From Halodurantibacterium daqingensis (lineage in GTDB: Bacteria > Pseudomonadota > Alphaproteobacteria > Rhodobacterales > Rhodobacteraceae): DNA of 64,000 nucleotides. Shown here in pieces: positions 16,947-26,370 of this stretch; the stretch's first letter is position 1, and every line of letters begins with the position of its first letter. The translations under genes were made by a program, and so were the position numbers. The stretch lies in NCBI RefSeq assembly GCF_042666235.1, contig NZ_JBHTFQ010000010.1, positions 45,746 through 109,745 on the forward strand, written 5' to 3'. The notes under the pieces are model-generated. The model had not been told where the DNA came from, ran no database searches, and saw only the letters and a list, made by a program, of their open reading frames with translations.

Positions 16947-17884
16947 TGGTCGACAAAGAAGACCGGGTGCCCGAAAACAAGGTGCAGCCCGCTGAACGTC
17001 AGTATCCCGATCCCAAGCGCGTCCTGAAGCGCAAGAAGGTGGGCGAGGTGCAGACCACCGGCCACACCTGGGACGGGATCGAGGAATATGACAACCCGAT
17101 GCCGCGCTGGTGGCTCTGGACGTTCTACGCCACGATCATCTGGGCGATCGCCTACATGATCGCCTTCCCTGCCTGGCCGCTCATCCGGCAGGCGACGCCG
17201 GGGCTCCTGGGGTATTCGACACGCGCCAATGTCCAGTCGGAACTGGAAAGCTTCGAGGCGCGCAACGCCGAGTGGTTCGAGCGCCTCGTATCCACCGACC
17301 TGACCGAGATCCACCTGGACGAGGATCTTAACCGCTTTGCGGTGTCGGCCGGGGCAGCGGTGTTCCGTACCCATTGCTCGCAATGCCATGGCTCGGGTGC
17401 AGCCGGGGTCCAGGCTTCGGGCTATCCGAACCTTCTCGATGACGACTGGCTCTGGGGCGGCGATATCGAGGAGATTCACACCACCGTCGCGCATGGTATC
17501 CGCAACGAAACCGATCCCGATGCCCGTTGGTCGCAAATGCCGGCCTTCGGCGACATGCTGCCGCGCGAAGAGATCGACGCCGTTGTGCACCACGTGCTTG
17601 CCCTGTCGGGGCAGGATCACGACCGCACCCTCGCCCGGGCCGGCGCCGAAGTCTTCTATGACAACTGCGCTTCATGCCATGGTGAAGGCGGCGAAGGCGA
17701 CCGCTTCCAGGGGGCGCCGCGCCTGAACGATGCGATCTGGCTTTATGGTGGCAGCGAAGACGCGATTCGCCACACCGTCTCCTACAGCCGTTTTGGTGTG
17801 ATGCCGGCCTTTTCGGAGCGGATCCGCGAGTCCGAAATCCGTGCTGTGGCGCTTTACGTCCACCAGCTTGGCGGTGGCGAATAG
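16946..17884 (+). CDS. ccoP: cbb3-type cytochrome c oxidase subunit III (diheme)
   Basis: A 312-aa diheme cytochrome c that is the electron entry point of the oxidase. The N-terminal cytoplasmic segment contains the family motif HTWDGIEEYDNPMPRWW, followed by one helix and two periplasmic cytochrome domains with heme sites HCSQCHG and NCASCHG. It is the last gene of ccoNOQP and a strong terminator follows. Confidence 0.97.
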   Translation: MVDKEDRVPENKVQPAERQYPDPKRVLKRKKVGEVQTTGHTWDGIEEYDNPMPRWWLWTFYATIIWAIAYMIAFPAWPLIRQATPGLLGYSTRANVQSELESFEARNAEWFERLVSTDLTEIHLDEDLNRFAVSAGAAVFRTHCSQCHGSGAAGVQASGYPNLLDDDWLWGGDIEEIHTTVAHGIRNETDPDARWSQMPAFGDMLPREEIDAVVHHVLALSGQDHDRTLARAGAEVFYDNCASCHGEGGEGDRFQGAPRLNDAIWLYGGSEDAIRHTVSYSRFGVMPAFSERIRESEIRAVALYVHQLGGGE

Positions 17885-17914
17885 AATGCCCTGGCCCCGA
17901 TGGGGCCATGGTCT

Positions 17915-17966
17915 GCACCGGCACCCCTCCTGTTCGCGCGTTTCCTCGGGTGCCGGTGCTTTTTTG
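17915..17966 (+). terminator. Terminator of ccoNOQP
   Basis: A 12-bp perfect inverted repeat GCACCGGCACCC / GGGTGCCGGTGC with a 21-nt loop, followed by six T. A second small hairpin (GGCCCC-GAT-GGGGCC) lies between it and the ccoP stop. Confidence 0.88.
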
Positions 17967-17998
17967 TCGTCGGAAAGGTGAATCACAGATTCGACTTT

Positions 17999-18012
17999 TT
18001 GACTCAGGTCAA
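17999..18012. promoter_or_regulatory. FNR-type binding site upstream of ccoG
   Basis: TTGACTCAGGTCAA, a symmetric TTGAC-N4-GTCAA variant, one change per half-site from the FNR consensus. It lies 57 bp before the ccoG start, directly after the ccoNOQP terminator, implying a separate oxygen-controlled promoter for ccoGHIS. Confidence 0.75.
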
Positions 18013-18069
18013 TGCACAGGCCGTCCGCGACGCCTAGCCAAGGTGCAGAGAACAGACCGAGGTGGTCCC

Positions 18070-19503
18070 GTGACCTTCCAGAACGAACAGCCCGCCAGCC
18101 TTTATGCCGCCCGCGAGCCCGTCTTTCCCCGTCGTGTGAGCGGACGCTTCCGCGCGCTCAAATGGTGGATCATGGCGGTCACGCTGGGCATCTATTACAT
18201 CACGCCCTGGATCCGCTGGGACCGGGGCCCGAACCTGCCCGACCAGGCGGTGCTTGTCGATCTGGCCAGCCGCCGTTTCTTCTTCTTCTGGATCGAGATC
18301 TGGCCGCACGAATTCTACTTTGTTGCGGGCCTTCTGATCATGGCAGGGCTTGGGTTGTTCCTGTTCACCTCGGCCCTGGGCCGGGTCTGGTGCGGCTATG
18401 CCTGCCCGCAGACGGTCTGGACCGATCTCTTCATTCTGGTCGAACGCTGGATCGAAGGTGACCGCAACGCGCGGCTCCGGCTCTGGAACCAGAAGTGGGA
18501 TCTGCGCAAGCTGCGCCTGCGGCTGACCAAATGGACTGTCTGGCTGGGCATCGCGGTGGCGACCGGTGGCGCCTGGGTGTTCTACTTCACTGACGCACCG
18601 ACATTGCTGCGTAACCTTCTGCATTTCGAAGCTCACCCCGCCGCCTATATCACAATCGCCATCCTGACCCTGACCACGTTCTTCTTTGGCGGGTTCTTCC
18701 GCGAGCAGATCTGCATCTATGCCTGCCCCTGGCCGCGTATTCAGGCCGCGATGATGGACGAGGATACCATCACGGTCGCCTATCGAGACTGGCGCGGCGA
18801 ACCGCGCGGCAAGCTGAAGAAGGCCCCCGCCGACGCGGTGGGCCAAGGCGATTGCATCGATTGCCTGGCCTGTGTCAACGTCTGCCCGATGGGAATCGAC
18901 ATTCGCGAGGGGCAGCAATTGGCCTGCATCACCTGTGCGCTGTGTATCGATGCCTGCGACGAGACGATGGACAAGATCGGAAAGCCGCGCGGGCTCATCA
19001 GCTACCTGGCGCTTTCTGACGAAGTGGCGGAAAAGGCCGGCGCCCAGCCGAAATCCGTCTGGAGCCACGTGTTCCGGCCGCGGACAATGCTTTACACGTT
19101 CCTCTGGGCAAGTGTCGGACTTGGTCTGCTGGTCGCCCTGTTCATCCGGTCTGACATCGATGTCTCGGTCTCGCCAATTCGCAACCCGATCTTCGTGACC
19201 CTGTCGGATGGCGCGATCCGGAACACCTATGACGTGCGGATCCGCAACATGCATGGCGAAGAACGTGCCTTCGCGCTCTCCTTCACGGCAGACGCCGATT
19301 TCGTCATGACGCTCGAGGGGGAAGAGGGGCTGCTGACCACGGTTGCCCCAGATGCGCAGAAACTTCAGCGCGTTTATGTCACTGCGCCCGCCGGCAGCCC
19401 TGCCACGCGCGCCCCGCGGACCGATCTGCGCATCTGGGTCGAGGACCTGGAAAGCGGCGATCGCGTCCATGCCGACACGCTTTTCAACGGACGAGGACAA
19501 TGA
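18070..19503 (+). CDS. ccoG: Cytochrome c oxidase accessory protein CcoG (RdxB/FixG)
   Basis: A 477-aa polyferredoxin-like membrane protein, proposed to act as a cupric reductase in cbb3 assembly. Several N-terminal helices precede two cysteine clusters for [4Fe-4S] centres (CIDCLACVNVCP and CITCALCIDACD) and a C-terminal IgG-like periplasmic domain. Further conserved Cys pairs occur in CGYACPQ and CIYACPW. The GTG at 18070 follows GAGGTGGTCCC, and the open frame upstream runs into the terminator. It overlaps ccoH by 4 bp (ATGA). Confidence 0.95.
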   Translation: MTFQNEQPASLYAAREPVFPRRVSGRFRALKWWIMAVTLGIYYITPWIRWDRGPNLPDQAVLVDLASRRFFFFWIEIWPHEFYFVAGLLIMAGLGLFLFTSALGRVWCGYACPQTVWTDLFILVERWIEGDRNARLRLWNQKWDLRKLRLRLTKWTVWLGIAVATGGAWVFYFTDAPTLLRNLLHFEAHPAAYITIAILTLTTFFFGGFFREQICIYACPWPRIQAAMMDEDTITVAYRDWRGEPRGKLKKAPADAVGQGDCIDCLACVNVCPMGIDIREGQQLACITCALCIDACDETMDKIGKPRGLISYLALSDEVAEKAGAQPKSVWSHVFRPRTMLYTFLWASVGLGLLVALFIRSDIDVSVSPIRNPIFVTLSDGAIRNTYDVRIRNMHGEERAFALSFTADADFVMTLEGEEGLLTTVAPDAQKLQRVYVTAPAGSPATRAPRTDLRIWVEDLESGDRVHADTLFNGRGQ

Positions 19504-19973
19504 ATCACAGCTCCGTATCTGCACGCCCACTGACCGGGCGCAAGGTCTTTGCGATCACCGCCACCTTCTTCGGTGTCATCATCGCCGTGAACCTGTTCAT
19601 GGCACGGCAGGCCATCAGCACCTTTTCGGGTCTCGAGGTGAAGAACAGCTATATCGCGAGTCAGCACTTCAATGCCGATCGCGATGCGCAGGTTGCGCTT
19701 GGCTGGCAGGTGAATGCGGATGTGCAGGGCGACATGCTTGTGATCGCCTTTACCGATTCTGCGGGTGCCCCGGTCGAGGTTGCGGATCTGCGTGCCACGC
19801 TGGGACGCGCCACCCATGTGCGGGAAGATCAGACCCCGGATTTCGCCTATTACAACGGTATCTTCACCGCCCCTGTCGCCGTTGCTCCGGGGAACTGGAA
19901 TGTGCGGCTCGTGGCGACGGCACCGGATGGCACCACCTTCCGCCAGCGTGTCGTTCTTTACGTGAAAGGCTAG
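19500..19973 (+). CDS. ccoH: cbb3 oxidase accessory protein CcoH (FixH)
   Basis: A 157-aa FixH-family protein with one N-terminal transmembrane helix (about residues 15-35) and a periplasmic domain beginning NSYIASQHFNADRDAQ, a conserved family segment. It associates with the cbb3 oxidase during assembly. It overlaps ccoG and lies 4 bp before ccoI. Confidence 0.94.
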   Translation: MNHSSVSARPLTGRKVFAITATFFGVIIAVNLFMARQAISTFSGLEVKNSYIASQHFNADRDAQVALGWQVNADVQGDMLVIAFTDSAGAPVEVADLRATLGRATHVREDQTPDFAYYNGIFTAPVAVAPGNWNVRLVATAPDGTTFRQRVVLYVKG

Positions 19974-19977
19974 GCTG

Positions 19978-22164
19978 ATGACCACACACCTGCGCCCGCC
20001 GCCTTCGGCTTGCCCTGCCTGCGCTGTCGTGCCCTCGGCCGAAGCGCTGGCCGAAACCGCGGCGGCGCAGGGTCGTATCCTGCTTTCACTGCCCACAATT
20101 CACTGCGCGACCTGTATTTCCGCGGTCGAAGGCACGCTGAGCCGGATGCCGGGGGTGCGGTCGGCCCGGGTCAACCTGACGCTGAAACGGGTGAGTGTCG
20201 AAGCCGATCCCGACGTGACGGCGGATGCGCTCGTCGCTCGGCTGGAGCGGCTGGGCTACGAGGCGCATGAACTTGACCCCGGGTCGCTTTCGATGACCGA
20301 GACTGACCGGCAGGGGCGCGATCTGCTCATGCGGCTTGGCGTGGCCGGCTTTTCGATGATGAACGTGATGTTGCTGTCAGTGGCGGTCTGGTCGGGCGCC
20401 GAGGATGCAACGCGCGACCTGTTTCACTGGATTTCAGGCGCAATCGCCCTGCCGACCGTGGTCTTTTCGGGGCAACCCTTCTTCAAATCAGCTTGGGCCG
20501 CCCTGAAGGCGGGGCGTCTCGGCATGGATGTCCCGATCTCCCTCGCGCTGATCCTTGCTTCGGCGATATCGGTTTTCGAGACCTTCCACAGCGGCCGCCA
20601 TGCCTATTTCGATGCGGCCGTGATGCTGACCTTCTTCCTGCTCGCGGGGCGGTATCTTGATTATCGCACAAGGGCCGTGGCGCGTTCCGCCGCGCAAGAG
20701 CTTGCGGCGCTCGAAGTTCCCCGCGCGGCGCGCCTGAGGGACGGAATCGAGGAAAGCGTATTGATTGCCGATCTGGTTCCGGGCGATCTTGTGCGGGTGC
20801 GGCCCGGTGGGCGCGTGCCCGTGGACGGCGTCGTCGTCGATGGCACAAGCGAGATCGACCGTTCGCTTTTGACTGGCGAGAGCCTTCCCGTTTATGCCGG
20901 CCGCGACGTTGTTGTCAGCACCGGCGAGGTGAACCTGACCGGACCGCTGGTGGTGCGGGTTACGGCGGCAGGCAAGGACAGTTCACTGCACCGCATGGCC
21001 GACTTGGTGGCCGTGGCGGAGAGCGCGCGCACCAAATACACCTCGCTTGCCGATCAGGCGGCGCGGGCCTATTCGCCGATGGTGCATCTTCTGGCGCTGA
21101 TGTCGTTCATCGGCTGGATGTATGTCTCGGGCGGGGATGTGCGGCTGGCAATCAACATTGCGGCGGCCGTGCTGATCATTACCTGCCCCTGCGCGCTGGG
21201 CCTTGCAGTGCCCGCTGTGGTCACGGCGGCCAGCGGCAAGTTGTTCCGCGCGGGCTTGCTGATCAAGGATGGCACAGCGCTGGAACGGCTGGCCGAGGTA
21301 GATACCGTCGTCTTTGACAAGACCGGAACGCTGACGCTGGGCGCGCCCGAACCGACCAACCTTGCCGCCCATCCCGAACGGGATCTGCAGGTGGCCCTGG
21401 CGTTGGCTTCGGCATCGTCGCATCCGCTTGCTGCGGCGCTGGTTCATGCAGGGCAGGGCGCGGGGCTTCGGGCGGCGCAGGTTGACGATCTGCGTGAAGT
21501 GCCGGGCTTTGGCATCGAGGGGCTGTGGCAGGGGCTTCCCGTGCGGCTGGGGCGGGCTGCCTGGGTCGGCGCCGATCCGCTTGACGTGACTGCAACCTAT
21601 CTGCGCATCGGCCAGGAAGCCCCGCGCGCCTTTACCTTCGCCGATCGGCTGCGCCCGGGTGCCGAGGCGGCTGTGTCCGCCCTTCTGGCGCAAGGGGCCG
21701 AGGTGCATCTGATTTCGGGCGATGTGGCCGGCGCGGTGCGCGAACTTGCCCAGCGGCTCGGCATCCCGAACTGGGAGGCCGGGGCCCTTCCGGCCGAAAA
21801 GGCCACCCGCGTCATGGCGCTGACGGCCTCGGGCCGCAAGGTTCTCATGGTGGGCGACGGGTTGAACGATACCGCAGCGCTGACGGCGGCGCATGTATCG
21901 ATTTCGCCAGCCTCGGCGCTGGATGCGGCGCGGGTTGCCTCGGACATCGTGCTTCTGGGCAAGGATATCGCCCCGATTGCCGAGGCACGCCGCGTGGCCA
22001 TCAAGGCGACAAAGCGTATCCGCGAGAACTTTGGCATTTCGGCGCTTTACAACGTGGTTGCAGTGCCCATCGCATTGCTGGGCTTTGCCACGCCACTTGC
22101 CGCGGCACTGGCGATGTCGCTCTCGTCGATCACCGTATCGCTGAACGCGCTGCGTCTGAAGTAA
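19978..22164 (+). CDS. ccoI: Copper-translocating P-type ATPase CcoI (FixI)
   Basis: A 728-aa P1B-type ATPase that exports copper across the inner membrane for loading into CcoN. The N-terminus carries a CPAC motif (residues 12-15), followed by a heavy-metal-associated domain with HCATC (C43, C46). Further on are the TGES actuator motif, CPC in the ion-binding helix (ITCPCALGLA), the phosphorylation site DKTGT, an HP motif (SSHPLAAAL) and VGDGLNDTAAL. The full length and cco context identify CcoI rather than CopA. Confidence 0.96.
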   Translation: MTTHLRPPPSACPACAVVPSAEALAETAAAQGRILLSLPTIHCATCISAVEGTLSRMPGVRSARVNLTLKRVSVEADPDVTADALVARLERLGYEAHELDPGSLSMTETDRQGRDLLMRLGVAGFSMMNVMLLSVAVWSGAEDATRDLFHWISGAIALPTVVFSGQPFFKSAWAALKAGRLGMDVPISLALILASAISVFETFHSGRHAYFDAAVMLTFFLLAGRYLDYRTRAVARSAAQELAALEVPRAARLRDGIEESVLIADLVPGDLVRVRPGGRVPVDGVVVDGTSEIDRSLLTGESLPVYAGRDVVVSTGEVNLTGPLVVRVTAAGKDSSLHRMADLVAVAESARTKYTSLADQAARAYSPMVHLLALMSFIGWMYVSGGDVRLAINIAAAVLIITCPCALGLAVPAVVTAASGKLFRAGLLIKDGTALERLAEVDTVVFDKTGTLTLGAPEPTNLAAHPERDLQVALALASASSHPLAAALVHAGQGAGLRAAQVDDLREVPGFGIEGLWQGLPVRLGRAAWVGADPLDVTATYLRIGQEAPRAFTFADRLRPGAEAAVSALLAQGAEVHLISGDVAGAVRELAQRLGIPNWEAGALPAEKATRVMALTASGRKVLMVGDGLNDTAALTAAHVSISPASALDAARVASDIVLLGKDIAPIAEARRVAIKATKRIRENFGISALYNVVAVPIALLGFATPLAAALAMSLSSITVSLNALRLK

Positions 22165-22182
22165 TCGCCCCGGAGAGACATC

Positions 22183-22341
22183 ATGGACATTCTCGCTTTT
22201 CTCATCCCCATTTCCCTGTTTCTGGGGGGGGTGGGGCTTGTCGCATTCTTCTGGTCGCTCAAGAACCGCCAGTATGACGATCCCGAAGGGGATTCGCGTC
22301 GGATCCTGAATACCGACTACGATGACCATCCCAAGGCATGA
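22183..22341 (+). CDS. ccoS: cbb3-type oxidase assembly protein CcoS
   Basis: A 52-aa protein with one N-terminal helix (about residues 3-24) followed by the family signature FFWSLKNRQYDDPEGDSRRI and an acidic tail. CcoS is needed to insert cofactors into CcoN. The ATG at 22183 follows CGGAGAGACATC. A run of eight G (22224-22231) lies in the reading frame and is a slippage-prone spot. A terminator follows. Confidence 0.94.
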   Translation: MDILAFLIPISLFLGGVGLVAFFWSLKNRQYDDPEGDSRRILNTDYDDHPKA

Positions 22342-22357
22342 CCAGGAACCTGCCATG

Positions 22358-22390
22358 AAGAAGGGCCGGTGCATTGCACCGGCCCTTCTT
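22358..22390. terminator. Terminator between ccoS and the convergent carboxypeptidase gene
   Basis: A 15-bp perfect inverted repeat (AAGAAGGGCCGGTGC / GCACCGGCCCTTCTT) with a 3-nt loop. AA and TT at the stem ends give a short A/U flank in both directions, so it may serve both convergent genes. Confidence 0.8.
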
Positions 22391-22409
22391 GCATTCGGTT
22401 TGGCGGCTG

Positions 22410-23966
22410 TCACTGGCCGATGGTGAAGCACAACTGGTTGCGGGCCTGAAGCCTCCTGCAGGCAAGATCGGCCTGCTCCTGGCTGAGGCCCATGAAGGTT
22501 GCGTCAAAGCCGCTGTTGGACTGGTTGACCCGGCGCAACGATCCTTCCAGCGCATTCGGTTCGGCCAGTGCGGTCGTAAGAAGCACCCGCTCGGCCTCAT
22601 GGCGCGAATTGTAGCGTCCGATGTTGATACCCCAGTGCCTGCCGCCGGAAGTGGAAACGCGGGTGACCACCTCGGCCGACGCGGCTGGCGCATCGGGCGC
22701 AACGGCAGCCAGCACCTCCCTTGGGCGCTCGACAACTTCCGGCGCGGGCGTTGCCATGACTGTGGTCGCAGTGGGCCGCGGGCGCGGCGCCGTATAGGGG
22801 ATGGTGGCCGCCGCCGCCGGCGGTGCCGCGGCAAGCACGAGTTCTTCAGCCTCGACCGGAAGATCGGTGACCTCGGCCTCGGCCAGAACGGGCGTCTCCG
22901 GTGCCAGGCTGTCGGGCCGTGCCGGCGGGGGCGGGGGTGGCTCGGACGCGGCCCCCTCTTCGACAACTTCGGCAAGGATCGAGCTGATGTCGTCACGCAT
23001 GGCGACCAGAAGCTCGGCCGGTGGTGGCGCGACGGGACGGGCGGCAGGGCGCGGGCTGCGCTGCACAGCGGCCACGATCGGCGCCGCCGCCGTGCTGGCC
23101 GGGGCACTGTAGGCCGGCGGAGCGGGACGATTCACGGCCACCTGTGCCGGGGCACTGCGGAAGCCCAGGTCCAGCAGTTCTGCGACCTTCTGATTGCGCT
23201 GGGCGGTCGACGTGCCGCCAAAAACGGTGGCGATGATCCGGGTCTGGCCCCGTTCTGCCGAGGCAACAAGATTGAAGCCAGCCGCGCGGGTGAAGCCGGT
23301 CTTGATGCCGTCGGCGCCCTTGTAGGCATCCAGGAAGCGCGCGTTGGTGCTTTGTACCGTGGCGATGCCGGCATCGGCCGAGCGGCGCGAGAAGATGTTG
23401 TAGTACTGCGGGTAGTCGTAGAACAGGCGCCGGCCCATGATCGTCATGTCGCGGGCGGTCGAAAGATGGCCGGATGCGGTAAGGCCATGGGCGTTCTTGA
23501 AGGTGGTGTTGTTCATGCCAAGCGCGCGGGCGGTCCGCGTCATCCGCTCGGAAAAGGCGGCTTCGGAACCCGAAATCGCCTCGCCAATAGCGGTTGCGGC
23601 GTCGTTGGCCGACCGGATGGCTGCGGCGCGAATGAGATAGCGCAACGCGATCGTCTGGCCGGGCTTCAGCCCGAGCTTTGACGGAGGCTCGTTCGCGGCC
23701 TTCTGTGAAATGCGCACCTGCGTATCCAGGGTGATCTCGCCGTTGCGGATCGCCTCGAACGCCACATAAAGCGTCATCATCTTGGTCAGCGATGCGGGGT
23801 GCAGCCGGGTGTCGGCATTCTGCGCATGCAGAACCTCACCCGAGCGGGCATCCATCACCATCGCTGCATAGGGTGCGGCGAACGCCGCCCCCGGAAGCGC
23901 CGCGAGGATGCAGACCAACGACATCGCAACGAAAATACGGACATGCTGCCCCAGAGACGGTTTCAC
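22410..23966 (-). CDS. D-alanyl-D-alanine carboxypeptidase with C-terminal SPOR domain
   Basis: A penicillin-binding protein of peptidase family S11 that trims D-Ala from peptidoglycan pentapeptides. The 518-aa protein has an N-terminal signal (hydrophobic 11-25, cleavage near AFA-AP), catalytic SLTK (S59, K62), SAN (S119, N121) and KTG (K222-G224). A long Pro/Ala-rich linker (about residues 280-440) leads to a C-terminal SPOR domain (WGINIGRYNSRHEAE), which binds denuded glycan at division sites. The GTG at 23966 (MKPSLGQHVRIF) is preceded by AAGGACAGGTGAC. The longer frame upstream is rejected because it lacks family similarity. Confidence 0.92.
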   Translation of the reverse strand: MKPSLGQHVRIFVAMSLVCILAALPGAAFAAPYAAMVMDARSGEVLHAQNADTRLHPASLTKMMTLYVAFEAIRNGEITLDTQVRISQKAANEPPSKLGLKPGQTIALRYLIRAAAIRSANDAATAIGEAISGSEAAFSERMTRTARALGMNNTTFKNAHGLTASGHLSTARDMTIMGRRLFYDYPQYYNIFSRRSADAGIATVQSTNARFLDAYKGADGIKTGFTRAAGFNLVASAERGQTRIIATVFGGTSTAQRNQKVAELLDLGFRSAPAQVAVNRPAPPAYSAPASTAAAPIVAAVQRSPRPAARPVAPPPAELLVAMRDDISSILAEVVEEGAASEPPPPPPARPDSLAPETPVLAEAEVTDLPVEAEELVLAAAPPAAAATIPYTAPRPRPTATTVMATPAPEVVERPREVLAAVAPDAPAASAEVVTRVSTSGGRHWGINIGRYNSRHEAERVLLTTALAEPNALEGSLRRVNQSNSGFDATFMGLSQEQADLACRRLQARNQLCFTIGQ

Positions 23967-24156
23967 GTCACCTGTCCTTTTCCTGCCTGTGCCCGGTTCT
24001 TTGCGGGCTTTTTCTGCCTGTCGAGAAAGGCTAACACAGCACAACCTCCGCGAAAAGCCCGGATTCCCGGGGCTTTTTAACCAAGAAGGACAGGCGCAAC
24101 ATCTTGCGCAGGCATCCTCATCCACCGCAAGTTCATCCGTCACCAACCCTTCGTCG

Positions 24157-24855
24157 TCACCCGTCCAGCGTGGCGACCAGATCGGGCAATGCGCCAAGAT
24201 CGGGCAGCTCGCGGAATCGCGCGTGATCTGTCGGCGCGACGGCGTGTTCCAGTTCCCAGGTCAGCGGGTGAGGCACGAAAACGCCCCAGCCACCTGCCTC
24301 GAGAGCCGGAATCACGTCCGAGCGCAGAGAGTTTCCGACCATCATCGCACGCGCGGGCCCATCCCCGTGACGAGCAAAAACCGTGCCATACGTGGCTGGC
24401 GACTTGTGTGAAACGATCTCGACCGCGTCGAACAGATCCCCCAGCCCCGACTGGGCAAGCTTCCGCTCCTGATCCAGCAGATCGCCCTTTGTGATCAGAA
24501 CGATCCGATGATGCGGGGCCAGGGCCTCGATTGCGTCGCGCGCATGGGGCAAAAGCTCGATCGGGTGGCGGAGCATCTCGCGACCCGTCGCGATAAGCTC
24601 GGCAATCACGCTGGCGGGTACCCGCTCCTCGGTCACCTCGATCGCAGTCTCGATCATCGAGAGGACAAATCCCTTGATGCCGAACCCATAGTGCCCGAGG
24701 TTGCGCCGCTCCGCCTCGAGCAGGCGGGCCTGAAGCGCACCGGGCTCGGTATGGTCGGACAGCAGTTCTGCGAAGCGGTCTTGCGTCATGCGGAAGAAAC
24801 GTTCGTTCTGCCACAATGTGTCGTCGGCGTCGAAGCCGATGGTGCTCAGGGTCAT
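24157..24855 (-). CDS. HAD superfamily hydrolase
   Basis: A 232-aa haloacid dehalogenase-fold phosphatase. Motif I is GFDADDTLW (D9 nucleophile, D11 acid/base), motif II ITKGD, motif III the Lys in SHKSP, and motif IV MMVGNSLRSDVIPA. The alpha-helical cap follows motif I. The closest general match is to YjjG/phosphoglycolate-phosphatase-like enzymes, and the substrate cannot be read. The ATG at 24855 has GGAGGCGCCC upstream. The long open frame beyond it is antisense to clpS and not real. Confidence 0.9.
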   Translation of the reverse strand: MTLSTIGFDADDTLWQNERFFRMTQDRFAELLSDHTEPGALQARLLEAERRNLGHYGFGIKGFVLSMIETAIEVTEERVPASVIAELIATGREMLRHPIELLPHARDAIEALAPHHRIVLITKGDLLDQERKLAQSGLGDLFDAVEIVSHKSPATYGTVFARHGDGPARAMMVGNSLRSDVIPALEAGGWGVFVPHPLTWELEHAVAPTDHARFRELPDLGALPDLVATLDG

Positions 24856-24978
24856 GGGCGCCTCCATTGCCCGCCTTTCTGAGCCGCCTCCGGACCCGGG
24901 GCAAGAGCCCTTTTCTTGCGGGGCAGATGGGTTATATTGCGCTTGACGAAACTCAGCCGAACCCCGCCGGAGATACCC

Positions 24979-25320
24979 GTGACCCCTCTGCACCGCATGA
25001 TGTCCGATGACAAGGATCAGCGCGACGGCGATGCCTGGATCGTCACCAAGACGCGGCCCAAGACGCAGCGCCCGCCTCTGTACAAGGTCTTGTTGTTGAA
25101 CGACGATTATACGCCCATGGAATTCGTCGTGCATGTGCTTGAACGCTTCTTTGGCCTGAGCCACGCCCAGGCGTTCGAGATCATGCTGACCGTGCACAAG
25201 AAGGGACTTGCGGTGGTCGGGGTCTTTTCCTTCGAGGTGGCCGAAACCAAGGTGGCGCAGGTCATGGATTTCGCGCGTCGTCATCAGCATCCGCTGCAGT
25301 GCACGATGGAAAAGGAATAG
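24979..25320 (+). CDS. clpS: ATP-dependent Clp protease adaptor ClpS
   Basis: The N-recognin adaptor that delivers N-degron substrates to ClpAP. The ClpS core is complete: PPLYKVLLLNDDYTPMEFV with the N-degron-binding ND-D residues, then VHKKGLAVVGVFSFEVAETK and the C-terminal HPLQCTMEKE. I use the GTG at 24979, which has CCGGAGATACCC upstream. In-frame ATGs at 24997 and 25000 give MMSDDKDQ or MSDDKDQ, match many annotated homologues, and are equally possible. Confidence 0.94.
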   Translation: MTPLHRMMSDDKDQRDGDAWIVTKTRPKTQRPPLYKVLLLNDDYTPMEFVVHVLERFFGLSHAQAFEIMLTVHKKGLAVVGVFSFEVAETKVAQVMDFARRHQHPLQCTMEKE

Positions 25321-25335
25321 GCCGGGAGGCCCGCC

Positions 25336-26346
25336 ATGTTATCGTTGCGTCTTCCTCTTGCGCTTGAGGGCGGGGCCTTTGTGCTTCCTGCTGATGGCCG
25401 CATCGCCGTTCTTGGCCCTGCTGCCGGCACGGATCTTGGCTGCTTGCCGCAGGAGCGCGTGCATGTGATTCAGGGCTTTCGCCCGGACCGTGATTTCTTT
25501 GCGGACCGGGGCTTGGAAACAGGTGTTGCGCCTGAAGGCGACTATTGCGCCGCGATCATCTGTTTGCCCCGGTCCCGATCGGCGGCGCTGGCGATGCTGG
25601 CGCTTGCCACGGCACATCTTCCTCTCGGCGCACCAATCGTGGTGGATGGGCAGAAGACCGACGGAGTGGATTCGATGCTGCGTCTGTTGCGCACCCGCAC
25701 CGACACCGGGCCGGCGCTTTCGAAGGCGCATGGCAAGCTGTTCGTGTTCGCGTCGCCGGGGGCTGATGTGCTGGCGGACTGGGCCGCTGCGCCCATCCAT
25801 CTGGCTTCGGGGTTCCAGACCTGGCCCGGGGTCTTTTCTGCGGATGGCGTCGATCCGGCCTCGGCGCTTCTTGCCGCGGCACTGCCCGACCGATTGCCGG
25901 CGACTGTTGTCGATCTGGGTGCCGGCTGGGGATATCTTTCTGCGGCAATCCTTGCGCGTCAGCGTGTCGAACAACTGCATCTCGTCGAGGCCGATCACGC
26001 CGCCCTGTCCTGCGCGAAGGTTAATATCACCGATCCACGCGCGCAGTTCCACTGGGCGGATGCGACGACCTTCACGCTGCCCGTTCCTGTGGAAGCAGTG
26101 GTGATGAACCCGCCCTTTCACAGCGGCCGTGCCGCCGATCCGGCGCTGGGCCAGGCCTTCATCGCCGCCGCGGCGCGGCTTCTTCGTCCGCAGGGTGTCC
26201 TGTGGCTGGTCGCCAACCGCCATCTGCCGTATGAAGATGTCCTGCGGCAGCGATTCCGCGAAGTCGAGGCCGTGGGCGGAACGCCCGCCTTCAAGCTCTT
26301 GCGGGCGTCGAAACCCGCTGCCCCACTGTCTGGTCGCCGCGGCTAG
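25336..26346 (+). CDS. rsmC: Class I SAM-dependent methyltransferase, RsmC/RlmG-like
   Basis: A 336-aa two-domain methyltransferase, likely acting on a guanine N2 of 16S rRNA (G1207 in E. coli) by similarity to RsmC. The N-terminal half is a degenerate methyltransferase-like domain. The C-terminal half has the SAM motif VVDLGAGWGYLSA (193-199 core) and the substrate motif MNPPFHSGR (NPPF at 258-261), typical of base-amino methyltransferases. It is 15 bp downstream of clpS and 24 bp upstream of the SDR gene. The exact rRNA target is inferred. Confidence 0.85.
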   Translation: MLSLRLPLALEGGAFVLPADGRIAVLGPAAGTDLGCLPQERVHVIQGFRPDRDFFADRGLETGVAPEGDYCAAIICLPRSRSAALAMLALATAHLPLGAPIVVDGQKTDGVDSMLRLLRTRTDTGPALSKAHGKLFVFASPGADVLADWAAAPIHLASGFQTWPGVFSADGVDPASALLAAALPDRLPATVVDLGAGWGYLSAAILARQRVEQLHLVEADHAALSCAKVNITDPRAQFHWADATTFTLPVPVEAVVMNPPFHSGRAADPALGQAFIAAAARLLRPQGVLWLVANRHLPYEDVLRQRFREVEAVGGTPAFKLLRASKPAAPLSGRRG

Positions 26347-26370
26347 GCCGCGCCACAAGGGTTCTGTTCC

